Below are positions 1 through 10,292 of a stretch of 64,000 nt of DNA, one piece after another. Made by a program: the position numbers and the translations under genes. The number at the start of each line of letters is the position of its first letter. Position 1 is the stretch's first letter. Source of the stretch: Antedon mediterranea (taxonomy: Eukaryota; Echinodermata; Crinoidea; Comatulida; Antedonidae); the NCBI RefSeq assembly GCF_964355755.1, contig NC_092677.1, positions 1,121,001-1,185,000 of the forward strand, in the 5' to 3' direction. The notes beneath the pieces are model-generated. The model saw only the letters and a program-made list of their open reading frames with translations, did no database searches and was not told where the DNA came from.

Positions 1-792
1 TATATTTTTAGGTTAGTTTGTAAATAATACAATGGAAGAATACGGCCAATAATAATAAAAATATAACAGATGTTGGTCCAAAGATTATTTAACTTGCTGT
101 AACGTACGTAAGCCTAGGCCCTAGTTAGCATAGTTTTTTTTTTTTTTTTTTTTTTTTTTTTCAGATTTCAGATAATATTTATTTAGATAATAATGAATGA
201 ATATATACAAAATAGAAAAAAGATATTAAAGTGAACATAGATAAAGCAGTAATAATTGGTAGTCATTATTATCATGGATCCCTTCTAGAAGTTAAAAACT
301 TGTCTCGTAGGGACCCACAACAAAACACATTACTAAAAAAATAAAAATAACCTAGAATATATAATTATATAATTTAGGATAAAAAATTACAGTATAATAA
401 CATAACTAACATCTTCTTTATAAAAATTATTTAAATTATATTTCAATAATTTCATGATAATAGTTCTAGCAGGAACATCCTCCGGTGCGCGCTCCCGGTG
501 CTAGCTCATACCGTAACAGCTTCTGATAATTAAATTCGCGTCTATTTGTAGGCCTAATAGATTTTGTTTCTGTAGAATGGCCATCACGATCGGGCCGTTA
601 TTAGCACGGAGTGGTGTTGGAGCGCGCACCGGAGGATGTTCCTGCTAGAACTATGCTAACTAGGGCCTAGGCTTACGTATACAACGTTACAGCAAGTTAA
701 ATAATCTTTGGACCAATGGCAATATATGTTATATTTTTTTTATTATTGGCCATATTCTTCCATTGTATTATTTACAAACTAACCTAAATATA
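1..792. mobile_element. Foldback/MITE-like element with long terminal inverted repeats
   Basis: Positions 1-133 match the reverse complement of about 654-792 nearly base for base. A second stretch (464-495) matches the reverse complement of 619-652 perfectly. Joining 133 to 464 rebuilds one continuous arm of about 165 bases, so the element is one long hairpin with a central spacer of about 120 bases. The left arm is interrupted by a poly-T insertion (134-459). No transposase reading frame is seen, so it is non-autonomous. The left end coincides with the window edge, so a target-site duplication cannot be checked and the element may extend further left. Confidence 0.75.
134..459 (-). mobile_element. 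Poly-A retroposon nested in the MITE arm
   Basis: The insertion starts with 28 consecutive T (134-161), the complement of a poly-A tail. It is flanked by ATAG at 130-133 and 460-463, a short target-site duplication. The uninterrupted arm can be read in the partner arm at about 640-660, which shows exactly what was split. The 300-base body is AT-rich and carries no recognisable tRNA promoter boxes or coding region. It could be a SINE without a tRNA head, a LINE 3' end or a processed transcript. Confidence 0.6.
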
Positions 793-1066
793 ATATATAT
801 GGATATAATCTAATAATTTGGCCTAAAGTAATTGCCACAGTCTTTCTCAATCAAGGAAAATGTCCCGAATTTATCCTTGCTTCACTGCGTAAGCAGGCGT
901 TATATCGTGGACTCTTTCACACAGATCAGGCTTACGACCGTGACGGTAATATTACCGCAATTTTACTAGGTCCAGAGGCGGTCTAACGGAAGCCGGCATT
1001 AAGGGGTTTTTACCCTTTCACACATAAGCCGGCGTTCGCGAATTACCGCAATATTATGACTTATAC
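793..1066. other. Non-coding stretch, nothing recognised
   Basis: No exon, repeat structure or reading frame was recognised. The sequence is less AT-rich than its surroundings, includes near-repeated CCGGC/TTACCGCAA words, and has no counterpart beside the other tail exons of the array. Confidence 0.4.
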
Positions 1067-1191
1067 AAGAGTATATGACTTACACTGGAGAGACGGATAA
1101 AGAAACAAACCATACATACCAAGATTTACAGAAGAAAGACGATAATCAAGCTGTATATGTAAATGTTAAAGCCAAAAAGGGCAAAAAATAA
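1067..1191 (+). pseudogene. Orphan cytoplasmic-tail exon of the Ig receptor family
   Basis: From CAAGAG to the TAA at 1189-1191 this matches the tail exon of the complete receptors, including the tyrosine motifs YMTY, YQDL and YVNV. The usual tttttagcag acceptor is missing: just upstream the sequence becomes unrelated, so the exon has lost its 5' boundary. The only nearby AG would read out of frame. Its 3' flank then fuses at about 1286/1287 to the intron in front of a transmembrane exon. It looks like the leftover 3' end of a deleted copy. Confidence 0.7.
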
Positions 1192-1307
1192 TATACATGT
1201 TTAAAATAAAAATTAAATAAATATATTATCATTATCATTATTCTTATTATTAATGGAATATCATTATAATGGTTTGAAACTACAATCCTTCTGTATTATT
1301 TGTTCAG

Positions 1308-1887
1308 TTTTAAATACAGAAGTTCCAAAGAGTGAGAATGATTGTAATTCAACTGGTCTTGTTGTTGTAATGACGTTTGTTGGTGTGCTCATTGGATTCA
1401 TTATCTGTTTGCTTGTGGTTGTTATCCTCAGCAAAATAAGGAAGTCACATGCAAAGGTAAAGTATAATTCATAAAGTAGAACAAAAAGCAAAAGTGTAGA
1501 CTTAAAATTATCAAAGGTTTAATGAAATACCGCACACTTAAGTAATGGACACTATTTTAACATTAGATATGATGTTTTATTTTGAAGTTACCTACATCGA
1601 AAAACACCAACCAAACAGGGCCATGGGTAAGGATGTTACTTCAACTTTAAATATTCACTTTACTCATCATCATCATCATCATCATTTATTATTACTATTG
1701 TCACCAATATATCAATAAAGGTTTACACGATTTTCATTCTTTTTTCATTTTTTTTTTGCAACAGGCGTATATGACTTACACTGGAAAGACAGATAAAGAT
1801 ACAAGCCACACATACCAAGATTTACGGAAGAAAGAAGATAATCAAGCTGTATATGTAAATGTTAAAGCCAAAAAGGGCAAAAAATAA
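1308..1887 (+). pseudogene. Gene 1: 3' half of an Ig receptor gene (TM, short and tail exons)
   Basis: Three exons remain: transmembrane 1308-1456, short exon 1588-1626 and tail 1765-1887. All have sound splice sites and reading frame. The first gives an extracellular stalk, a hydrophobic span around VGVLIGFIICLLVVVIL and a basic stop-transfer IRK. The tail ends VYVNVKAKKGKK. The hinge, both Ig domains and the leader are absent: directly upstream, at 1286/1287, the sequence switches to the 3' flank of another copy's tail exon. Unless exons left of the window splice in, this is a truncated copy. The tail acceptor here has a single AG (gcaacag) where other copies have three. Confidence 0.75.
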
Positions 1888-1972
1888 TGAATGTTAAAAT
1901 AAAAATAAATAATTTTTATTATTAATTGGTTTAAATCTTCAATCACATACCTCTTGTTGATTTTATTATAGA

Positions 1973-1978
1973 AATAAA
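1973..1978 (+). terminator. Candidate poly(A) signal of gene 1
   Basis: AATAAA sits about 90 bases after the stop in a block (attatagaaataaagagaaa) that is conserved downstream of genes 3, 4, 5, 6 and 8. Conservation of the block favours a real 3' end signal, although other AATAAA words occur closer to the stop. Confidence 0.4.
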
Positions 1979-2219
1979 GAGAAATCATAATCTGTAGAAA
2001 GTGTTTTCTTTTCTCTTGATGTAACTCTTTAACGCGCACCGTACAAATTTAATAACAAGGAAATGTGAATGCTGCAATTTGTATCATCATTAAAAAAAAA
2101 AACCTATATATATTTTTTTTTTCTTACGGGTAGGCCTACATTGACATAATAAATGACTATACCAGGAAAATAAATTAGACAATCAATGCTTTTAACACCA
2201 ATACGCGTGTAATTTATAT

Positions 2220-2732
2220 TATCATAGCGTTATTTAATTCAATTTAACTTTGAGATGTGCATTTGGTTGCTTGCTGCCATATTTTTTCAAAGAGTTGAGT
2301 AATGTTCAAATTTGAAACGGAAAAATTTAATTATAGGTACAAATTGGACGGAGGTTTTAAAATTGGATGCGATTGAGGTTCATTTCTTTTAAAGAAAGAC
2401 CATCAAGAAAGTTTGCACTGTTTGAACGCATTGTATAAATAAGGCCTAAAACCATGTGTTTAAATAATGGTTACTAATTGAAAAGATTAATTTGATCAAC
2501 TTGATTTGGACGGAAGTACAGTGCACTATAATTATGAAGGAAGTAAATACCTGTACAATATATCACAAGTGTGAATGGCAGTCATGACAAAGACAGGAAC
2601 AATCAATATTTCAGTATACGATATTAGAGTATGGTAGAGTACAAGACAATAGTGAAATAGTCATCACCTAATAAAGTGGAAAAGATTTCCATATTCTATA
2701 GAATTGCGATAGAGGTGAAAAGTTCAAATGCG
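2220..2732 (+). promoter_or_regulatory. Type-A upstream region of gene 2 with TATA-like box
   Basis: This roughly 500-base block is almost identical to the regions before genes 5 and 7. A TATAAATA at 2434-2441 keeps its position in all three, and a related TATAAATAAGG lies before gene 9. A second block near 2615-2650 (tagagtatggtagagtac) recurs before genes 5, 7, 8 and 9. No experimental start site is known. The TATA to ATG distance is about 300 bases, so a leader or a 5' UTR intron is possible. Confidence 0.45.
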
Positions 2733-2736
2733 ATGA
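2728..2736 (+). promoter_or_regulatory. Minimal upstream ORF overlapping the type-A start codon
   Basis: ATG CGA TGA forms a two-codon reading frame whose TGA overlaps the receptor ATG (2733-2735) by two bases. The same arrangement is present before gene 5 (about 19514) and gene 7 (about 25837). The receptor start is chosen because only that frame gives a hydrophobic leader. Confidence 0.5.
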
Positions 2737-5700
2737 TTTTCCTGATTATTCAACTTTGTGGATGTAAGTACAAAATATTGAAAATATATCTTCCCTTTTT
2801 TCACAAAAAGACGCAATCTTAAATTGCAGTATTTATAATAATTACTGTACAGTTATATTTTAGTTTTAGGTACACATGCACAAACTACGTCTGTGACAGT
2901 GGGTGGTGATACAGTTAAAGTTGGTGAGGATGCGGCGATGACGTGTAATTATACACTTCAAGCGGGAGATGTCTTGAATCAACTTGTTTGGTTCAGAGCA
3001 GAGGATGATGGTACTCCAGAGTTAGGAAACCTTCTGGTATCTTTAGTTGAAACAAGCAATGGTCGTTATAGCTTATCTAATGACAAGGATCTTATGATAA
3101 GTGTCGTTGAAGTAAATGATGCAGGAAATTATCTGTGTAGAATTGTAACACAAAATGTTCAAATTGCTGACGACTATGATCAACTTATAGTCCAATGTGA
3201 GTATAGGCTAATTCATTGTCAGTGAAGCTATAATCGGTATAGTACTGTTTTTAGCAGCTTTTGTTCGTTTGTTAATAAGCAATCACTAATTAACAACTAC
3301 ATTTCCTAATTTATCTTTTTTGAAATCTGTTTTGTTGATTTTACAGTAAATAGAGGTAGAGGGCGCTTCATGGTGGTTGGACGTGTTTCTGAAGTTGTAA
3401 AAGTTTTGAATCTTGTTTGCTGGTTTTGTATAGTTTATTCACGATTTTTACTTACATAAAGTCTCCATTACTCTTCTTATTGCTACAAATGTAGCTTAAG
3501 CCCTTGTATTATTCGATTTATCTTTCGATTGGAGAGATTTTTTGAGATTGTCTTTGCTAGGCCTGGGTTTGTGGTTGGACGAATATCTGTTATCGGAAAG
3601 TCTTTGAATCTTGTTTGCTAGTTTACTTTCATATCATTATCATTCCTATTCTTATTGCTTCAAATTTCTGCTTGAGCTCTTACTGTATTCTAAGGACTGG
3701 TGAGATTTTTATTTTTTAGATTGTCTTTCGCTAGGCCTAGGGTTGTGTAAGCAGTTAGGGCATGGCTTCCAAAAGCAAAGATCAAGGTGCCAGGCCAAAG
3801 CCTAGATCACGTAATGCAGGAGGCACAGTTGATAAAACGGTAGTAGATATCGAGGGTGAAGACGAATGTGGTTCATGTGGTGGCCATTTTATGTCTGGTG
3901 GCAAATCGGTTTTATGCGGTCTTTGTAAGCTATGGTTCCACATAGATTGTCAGAAAATTAATGAAGCCAAATATAAGTGGCTATCCAAAGATGACTCATC
4001 CATTTTTTGGTACTGTAGGAGCTGCTCAGTCTCAGTAGGCAATTTCATGGGTCTTATTAATAATGTTAATGAGACACAAAAAACCATGATTAAAACAATT
4101 GAAGCAATTAAATCTGAGGTAGAGATCAATAAAGAGGATATTAAAAAGTTATTCCAGTCATCTAGTGTTGTTAATAATGAGGATGTTAAGACAATAATTG
4201 AAAATAGACTTAAGGATGAAAATGAGAGATTGAAAAGAAAATCTAATTTGATGCTATATAGAATAGATGAGTCCAAGAGTAATGACTCAGATAGAAGAAA
4301 AAATGATGACCTCAGTAAATTGGCAGGTATTTTCGAGGATATTGACCTAGAGGTCGAAATGAGAACATTTTTCCGGGTGGGTAAACACAGAGAAGATGGG
4401 TGCCGCCCTATAAAGGTAGTTTTCAAGGAGGAATGTATCAAAAGAGATGCCTTTGAAATTGCTATACAAAAAAAGTGCGCAGTAAGTAATGATAGAACAA
4501 TAAAGGAACGTGATGAGTATAATAAACTTAGGGACATATTGAGGGATAGGCAAAGCAAAGGGGAAAAAGACTTGGTAATTAGAAGGGGGAAAATAACTCG
4601 GTTTCGTTCCCAAAGCACTACCCAATCGGAAGAGAACACTGCCTAACAATGTAAGTTCTACGCAGTCAGAAGATGTTAATGATTTTTTTAATGTGTTTTA
4701 TACAAATTGTGATTCCCTTCTAAATAAGAAGAATGAGCTTCTGTTGCGTTTATCTTCAGAGAAAGTAGATATCATTGCTTTGACTGAGATTCTACCAAAG
4801 AAGTACTTTTTTGAATTGTCTATAGAGGAGTTTCATATCCCTGGTTTTCAGATGTTTTTGCCAAATGAAAAGCTTTCATCTGGTAGAGGAGTTGTTATTT
4901 ATGTTCGAAATGGGATGTCTGCCACTCCGGTTTTGTTTAAAGATATTTTGTTTGAGGAATCCATGTTTGTTGAGATTAAAGTCAAGGATCGCACCTTTTT
5001 AATTGGATGTGTGTATAGAAGTGACGCCGGATCTAGTGTCAATAATTCTGCTTTGTGTTCTCTGTTTAGAAAAGTGGCATCCTTTTCTTGTTCTGATTTG
5101 ATTATAGTTGGAGATTTCAATTATAGGAGTATTAATTGGGAGCTAGGATATGTGACTGGTGAAGATGGTAAAAATAGTCATAATTTTTTCGACACCATTA
5201 ATGACTTATTTTTAGCTCAGCATGTACGAGACCCAACCCGTTACAGAATAGGAGAACAGGCCAATGTTCTGGACCTGGTACTTACATCTAATGAGGATTC
5301 TATTAGTGAGGTCCTTCAAGCTCCACCATTAGGTAAGAGTGATCATATGGTACTTCAATTTAAAATTCCAGTTAATTTAATCAAAGAAGAGGTGGTAGAG
5401 GTCAGAAATTATTTCCATGCTGATTATGATAAGTTTCGTGGTTTTCTTGATGGTGTCGATTGGGACACTGAGTTATTGGATAAGGACGGGTTACACTCGC
5501 ACGGTTCTTTTGATGAGATCTTATCTAGAGGTATGGAACAGTTTGTTCCAAAGTGTAAGAAACACTTGTCTGGAAATGTTAAGAGACCTTTGTGGTATAC
5601 TAAGGAGGTTGATAAGTCTATTAAACAGAAGAATAAATGCTGGAAACAGTATATCAAAGCAAAACGTAAAGGGCATGACTGTGCTAGTGTCAAATGGAAC

Positions 5701-8700
5701 ACGTTTATTAGAGTAAGGAATGATACTGTCAATTTGATTAAGAGTTCTAAAAGCATCTTCGAAAATAAGATTGCAAATGAGGTTAAAGTCAATGAAAAGT
5801 CTTTTTGGCGCTATGTAAATTCTCAGTTAAACACCAGATCTGGTATTCCTACTCTTAGAAATGTTGAAGGTAAACTTGTTGTAGATGACCAAGATAAAGC
5901 CGAGTCTTTTAATTCTTTTTTTAGCAGTGTCTTTTGTAAGGAGAACTTATCGAATGTTCCGAATCTTGATAAAAAGATTGAGGCTTCTTTGTCAGATATT
6001 GAGTTTAATGTAGAAGATATTCATAAGCTGTTGTCTAACTTAGTTATAGATAAGTCAGCTGGCCCTGATGGCTTTCACCCACGGGTTTTGATTGAATTAA
6101 AGGATCAAATTGCTTACCCTCTCAGTCTAATATTCACTAGATTATTCAATGATCAGAAGGTCCCTCTATCGTGGAAGGAGGCAATTGTAATACCTATATT
6201 TAAGAAAGGCAAAAAGGAGGACCCGGCTAACTACAGACCGGTTAGTTTAACGTCGGTCATAGGGAAAATGATGGAAAGGATTATTAGGGATAAACTTGTA
6301 ATGTATCTTGAGAGTAATGGTCTTTTGTGCAATGAGCAATTTGGATTCAGACAAGGTAGATCATGTGCATTACAACTACTTGATGTCCTGGAGAGTTGGA
6401 CTACTAACCTGGATAACCATGATAGCTTTGATTGTGTCTATTTAGACTATAAAAAGGCCTTTGATAGTGTGCCACACCAAAGGCTTCTAGTCAAATTGAA
6501 AGGTTTTGGTATTACGGGAAATCTACTAGGATGGTTCTCTAATTATTTGTCAAATAGAACACAACGAGTTAGTGTCAATGGTCAATTGTCATCACAGGCT
6601 CCAGTATTAAGTGGAATTCCACAGGGTAGCGTTGTGGGCCCAATCTTATTTTCAATCTTCATTAACGATTTACCTGATGTTGTCGAATCTAGTATACGTT
6701 TATTTGCAGACGACACCAAGTTGTATAGAGTGGTCAATAACATTGATGATGCAGATTTATTTCAAAGAGACATTGACAGTGCTTCCCATTGGTCTAATGT
6801 TTGGCAATTGCCTTTTTATGACACTAAGTGTAAGGTATTTCATTATGGTCGTGATAATCCCAATTTCTTGTATTCAATGGCTGGTAATTTACTACATGAG
6901 GTAAAGCAGGAGAAAGATCTAGGTGTTACCTTTGATCATAGTTTAATCTTTAATTTGCATGTAGCGGATATTTGTAAAAGAGCTAATAAGAAACTAGGAA
7001 TGATTTATAGATCTTTTAAATTCTTGAATAAAGATGGATTTTTGAAGCTGTATAAGTCTATTGTCAGGCCAACGCTTGAATATTGTAACACTGTTTATAA
7101 TCCTATTAGAAAACGAGATCAGGATGAAATAGAGAAGGTCCAGCAAAGAGCAACAAGATTGATTCCTAGGTACCGTAATATTCCTTATAAACAACGTTTG
7201 AGAATTCTTGGTCTTCCTACCATGAGATATCGAAGGCAGAGAGCAGATATTATCCAAGTTTTTAGGATTGTTAAAGGTTTCGATCGTATTTCGATTTTTG
7301 AATTTGATCTAGAATCTCGGACCCGTGGACACCCATATAAACTCAAGTTTAAAAGCTCTCGTCTTAATATTAGGAGGGACACGTTCTCCAGGAGAGTTAT
7401 TCTCTTATGGAATACTCTGCCTATGGATGTAGTTTCATGTGCTACGGTGAACTTGTTCAAAGCAAAACTTAACGTCGCATGGTCTAACCACCCGCTGAAG
7501 TTTTCACCCTATATAGAATATGATTTTATTTCTAAGAGGGGCTTTTAAGCACTGAGTGCTTCGCCTCGATCCCGTAGACGAAAGTGTACGGGAAACAAGT
7601 AAACAAGTAAACAAGTAAATGATCTTGTATTAGTTAGTTTTTACTGTTATGGAATAATTATTTAATAACATTCAACGTTTTTTACATATTTGTTTTCCTT
7701 TTTTTTTTTTCAATATTTTAGATTTATTAGTTTTCTTGTCATGTCGACAACTGTTCAGGTGGTCAATGCTTAAAGTAATTTTTACTTATTTTGATCTCCT
7801 TTCACACATCTTTTTTCTTTTCTTATAGTTCATATATCTGTTCATTTAGTTCAATGTGTGGAAAATAAATAAATGAAACAAACAAACAAACAGTTATACA
7901 CATAACTTGTTAGACAATTCATTTTTAGACTTTCAGACCTTATCTTGATATCAGTTTAATCTAAGTCAATTTTTCACAGTATATTCCTTATGGCCAGGAA
8001 TCGATGTGGTTATGTTTTCACGGTGCGCAATAAAAAATTACGCGGTCTACGCACGATTTAACGAAATCACGTTTGTAATCATATCTTCAATACCATGAAT
8101 CACAATTAAAAAAAATTTGGTACTCATAAATTTCAGGGCATAAATCATCATATGGCAATACAATTACGTACGTAGCGCATGTAACGCATGCGTACGCGCG
8201 CTTAAAATTTTCAAAATTTATTTGCGATGAAATAAGAGTACGTTTCAGGCAATTTTAAGCGTTTACAAAATTGCCATGAGTCCGCAGATTTTTGCGCGCG
8301 CACTGCGCGTTAAATGTTGTTACGCACTCTTTTTGCCCGATTTCTGTTTTCTTGACTTACTTTTCAACTCGAAATTACGTTATACGAGCACGTCAAAAGT
8401 GACAGGCTACGCACTTGTAAATTAAAAAAATATAAATGTTTTTAAACATTTCAACATTTTTAAACATGTTCAGTAATTTCGGTCAATTGGTCGGTCGGTC
8501 GGTAAACACTAATGAGCACGCGACTGCATCCATCTATATGGCCTTGTTTTTCTAACAATTACTTTTAAACACTAGGCCTAATGTAAACATGATAAAAATC
8601 CTGTGTTGTGCTTGTATAGTAAGATTATTCTTTTGTTTTTCTAGATGTTTCAGAACCTTTTTTTAAGCCAGAAGAAGGATTATCCATCTTGATAAATGAC

Positions 8701-9998
8701 ACAGCAACATTTATATGTACTTCACTTGATGGTATTCCAACACCGATTACCATAACATGGATCAAAGATGGCAATGAACTTGATGTTTCTGATACAGACA
8801 AGTATCCGTCTTGTGATGTAGCATTAACGATTAATAAAGTTGCTGAAACAGACGAGGGAGTTTATCAGTGTAGAGCAGAGAATGCTGCTTACAGTGGAAC
8901 AGATGGGAAACTTAGTAATACTGCCACACTATCAATAGGTTGGTGAAAATAAACATTTTGATAAATAATATATTTTATTGGCATCATATTATAAGTAGTT
9001 TCTACAAGTCATAATTATTAATGGAATATTCATATTACAGTATATTATGTCATGCGGTAACAAAAATAGAGCACAGCTACAGCAAAATCTGAAAGTTTCA
9101 GTTTATTTTAGTAATTAAAGGCCTTTTGTAATGTGAACGCATGGCGTGTTTTATTAATATTGCAATTTTGTATTTTCTATTTCTTTAGCATTAACGACAA
9201 CTTCTTTTATATCCAGTAGGTTTTGCTTGCATGCATTGTATTGTAAAGTTTCAGGTTTTTGCATTTGAGAAAAGAAAACAAGGATAGAAATTGGAGGGAT
9301 ATCCCCGCCCCATCTCTAGGATCTGCATGAGTGCTTAAAAGGGAAAATAATGATGACCGTTGTATATTTGTCAACATTTCATTATTGTAAACATGTTTAA
9401 AACATGGTAACACTTAGCCTTCTGTATTATTTGTTTAGTTTCAAGTACAGACGTTTCAAATAGTGAGCGTGTGTGTAATTCAACTGGTTTTGTTGTTGGA
9501 ATGACGTTTGTTGGTGTGCTCATGGGATTCATTCTATGTTTTCTTATGTGTTTTATCATCAGCAAAATAAAGAAGTCACATCCAAAGGTAAAGTATAATT
9601 CAGAAAGTAGAACAAAAAGGGCAAAATAGCCAAGGTTTAGAGAAATACTGTACACTGCAAATAGTATATAGAAATATACATTAAATGTACTTGTTGATGT
9701 TTTATTTTAAAGGCACCGACATCGAAAAACGACAACCAATCAGGGGTAAGGATGCCATACAGCTTTCACTGCTAATTTTCACTTTGTTTCACTAATTATC
9801 ATCAAAATTGTCACCAATAAGGTTTACACGATTCTAATTCTTTTTCTATCCAATAAACTCTATTTTTAGCAGCAGGCGTATATGACATACACTGGAGAGA
9901 CAGATAAAGAAACAACCCACACATACCAAGATTTACAGAAGAAAGACGATAATCAAGCTGTATATGTAAATGTTAAAGCAAAGAGAGACAACAAATAA
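2733..9998 (+). CDS. Gene 2: type-A V-set/I-set transmembrane receptor
   Basis: Exons: leader 2733-2763, V-set 2870-3196, I-set 8645-8938, hinge 9189-9215, TM 9439-9587, short 9713-9745, tail 9876-9998. They total 984 nt, giving 327 residues. The leader MIFLIIQLCGCTHAQ resembles a cleavable signal peptide. The V domain has the core cysteines (AMTCNY, YLCRI), the tryptophan (LVWF) and the DAGNY turn. The I-set has FICTS, TWIKD and YQCRAENAAY. A single membrane span precedes a tail with YMTY, YQDL and YVNV. The four introns from leader to TM are phase 1, the last two phase 0. Intron 2 holds a complete LINE (3352-7613) and another insertion, without damage to splice sites. Likely a plasma-membrane immune-type receptor; the ligand is unknown. 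A second AG nine bases into the I-set exon would create a TAA at the junction. Confidence 0.85.
3370..3742 (+). repeat. Tandem 5' UTR monomers of the LINE
   Basis: Two related units of about 190 bases follow each other. Both contain ggttggacg, then tttgaatcttgtttgctgg/agtt, and both end near agattgtctttgctaggcct. Monomeric 5' regions in LINEs usually hold the internal promoter, so this is the likely promoter region here. Confidence 0.6.
3762..4646 (+). CDS. LINE ORF1: PHD-finger nucleic-acid-binding protein
   Basis: A 294-residue frame with a cysteine/histidine cluster at about residues 36-88 (CGSCGGHF, CGLCKLWFHIDC, YCRSC), spaced like a PHD finger. A charged, probably coiled region follows at about 105-165, then a basic C-terminal half. 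ORF1 proteins of CR1-type LINEs bind RNA and assemble the retrotransposition particle; some carry PHD fingers. It ends 46 bases before the first ORF2 ATG. The frame has no lesions. Confidence 0.8.
   Translation: MASKSKDQGARPKPRSRNAGGTVDKTVVDIEGEDECGSCGGHFMSGGKSVLCGLCKLWFHIDCQKINEAKYKWLSKDDSSIFWYCRSCSVSVGNFMGLINNVNETQKTMIKTIEAIKSEVEINKEDIKKLFQSSSVVNNEDVKTIIENRLKDENERLKRKSNLMLYRIDESKSNDSDRRKNDDLSKLAGIFEDIDLEVEMRTFFRVGKHREDGCRPIKVVFKEECIKRDAFEIAIQKKCAVSNDRTIKERDEYNKLRDILRDRQSKGEKDLVIRRGKITRFRSQSTTQSEENTA
4693..7548 (+). CDS. LINE ORF2: AP-endonuclease and reverse transcriptase
   Basis: A 951-residue uninterrupted frame. The N-terminal third is an exonuclease/endonuclease/phosphatase fold, with LTEI near residue 32, GDFNYRS near 140 and SDHMV near 216; it nicks target DNA. 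The reverse transcriptase follows with DKSAGPDGFHP, NYRPVSLTSV, FDSVPHQRL, GIPQGSVVGP and the catalytic LFADDTKLY. The C-terminal region contains the thumb-like part common in CR1/Jockey elements. It reverse-transcribes the element RNA at the nick. All catalytic motifs are present, so this copy could be competent. True translation may start slightly upstream of the first ATG. Confidence 0.9.
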   Translation: MFYTNCDSLLNKKNELLLRLSSEKVDIIALTEILPKKYFFELSIEEFHIPGFQMFLPNEKLSSGRGVVIYVRNGMSATPVLFKDILFEESMFVEIKVKDRTFLIGCVYRSDAGSSVNNSALCSLFRKVASFSCSDLIIVGDFNYRSINWELGYVTGEDGKNSHNFFDTINDLFLAQHVRDPTRYRIGEQANVLDLVLTSNEDSISEVLQAPPLGKSDHMVLQFKIPVNLIKEEVVEVRNYFHADYDKFRGFLDGVDWDTELLDKDGLHSHGSFDEILSRGMEQFVPKCKKHLSGNVKRPLWYTKEVDKSIKQKNKCWKQYIKAKRKGHDCASVKWNTFIRVRNDTVNLIKSSKSIFENKIANEVKVNEKSFWRYVNSQLNTRSGIPTLRNVEGKLVVDDQDKAESFNSFFSSVFCKENLSNVPNLDKKIEASLSDIEFNVEDIHKLLSNLVIDKSAGPDGFHPRVLIELKDQIAYPLSLIFTRLFNDQKVPLSWKEAIVIPIFKKGKKEDPANYRPVSLTSVIGKMMERIIRDKLVMYLESNGLLCNEQFGFRQGRSCALQLLDVLESWTTNLDNHDSFDCVYLDYKKAFDSVPHQRLLVKLKGFGITGNLLGWFSNYLSNRTQRVSVNGQLSSQAPVLSGIPQGSVVGPILFSIFINDLPDVVESSIRLFADDTKLYRVVNNIDDADLFQRDIDSASHWSNVWQLPFYDTKCKVFHYGRDNPNFLYSMAGNLLHEVKQEKDLGVTFDHSLIFNLHVADICKRANKKLGMIYRSFKFLNKDGFLKLYKSIVRPTLEYCNTVYNPIRKRDQDEIEKVQQRATRLIPRYRNIPYKQRLRILGLPTMRYRRQRADIIQVFRIVKGFDRISIFEFDLESRTRGHPYKLKFKSSRLNIRRDTFSRRVILLWNTLPMDVVSCATVNLFKAKLNVAWSNHPLKFSPYIEYDFISKRGF
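7927..8547. other. Insertion of unknown type in intron 2 of gene 2
   Basis: The paralogous introns of genes 5 and 7 run directly from gacaattcattt to ctaacaat, whereas gene 2 has about 620 extra bases here. The insert is rich in GCGC/ACGCATGCG words and holds a short ggtc repeat near 8490. No coding region, inverted termini or poly-A tail was found. Confidence 0.5.
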
Positions 9999-10292
9999 TG
10001 CATCTTAAATTGTTAATGAAATATCACAGTTTGTAAATTGTTGATTTTAATAATATAACTCAATCATTTATGGGTAAAACTGACAAATTAATTAATTAAG
10101 TAATTTAAAATAACAAGAAAAAATTGAATTCTGCAATTTGTTATAAAAAACCCATACACTTTATACCTAGTGCCATTGCCTATGGCGTATAGCAAGATGT
10201 GATGTAAAGATGAAAGCCATAAGACATATCTAAAAAACAAGATACATTTATATGAATTCTATTTCTTGGTCATTATTTCGTACTGAAATTAA

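Larger units (their letters stand above)
3352..7613 (+). mobile_element. Full-length CR1-like LINE
   Basis: The element is bounded by agtaaat at 3345-3351 and 7614-7620. The paralogous intron of gene 7 (about 38326-38340) has this word once and no insert, so it is an empty site. It contains a two-monomer 5' region, ORF1, ORF2 and a short 3' tail of repeated aacaagta. The microsatellite-like tail, an ORF1 zinc finger of PHD type and an endonuclease-RT ORF2 fit the CR1/Jockey group. Both frames are open, so the copy is young. It lies in sense orientation within intron 2 of gene 2. Confidence 0.85.

Noticed and set aside
2893-3225. A free-standing V-domain protein starting at the internal ATG 2893
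   Set aside because: The leader exon at 2733 joins in phase and provides a signal peptide; the open frame past 3196 runs only nine codons into the intron.
3950-4649. A 229-residue minus-strand frame and another of 100 residues
   Set aside because: Both are shadows of the LINE ORF1 on the + strand, Leu/Ser-rich as expected for the complement of a Lys/Glu-rich protein.
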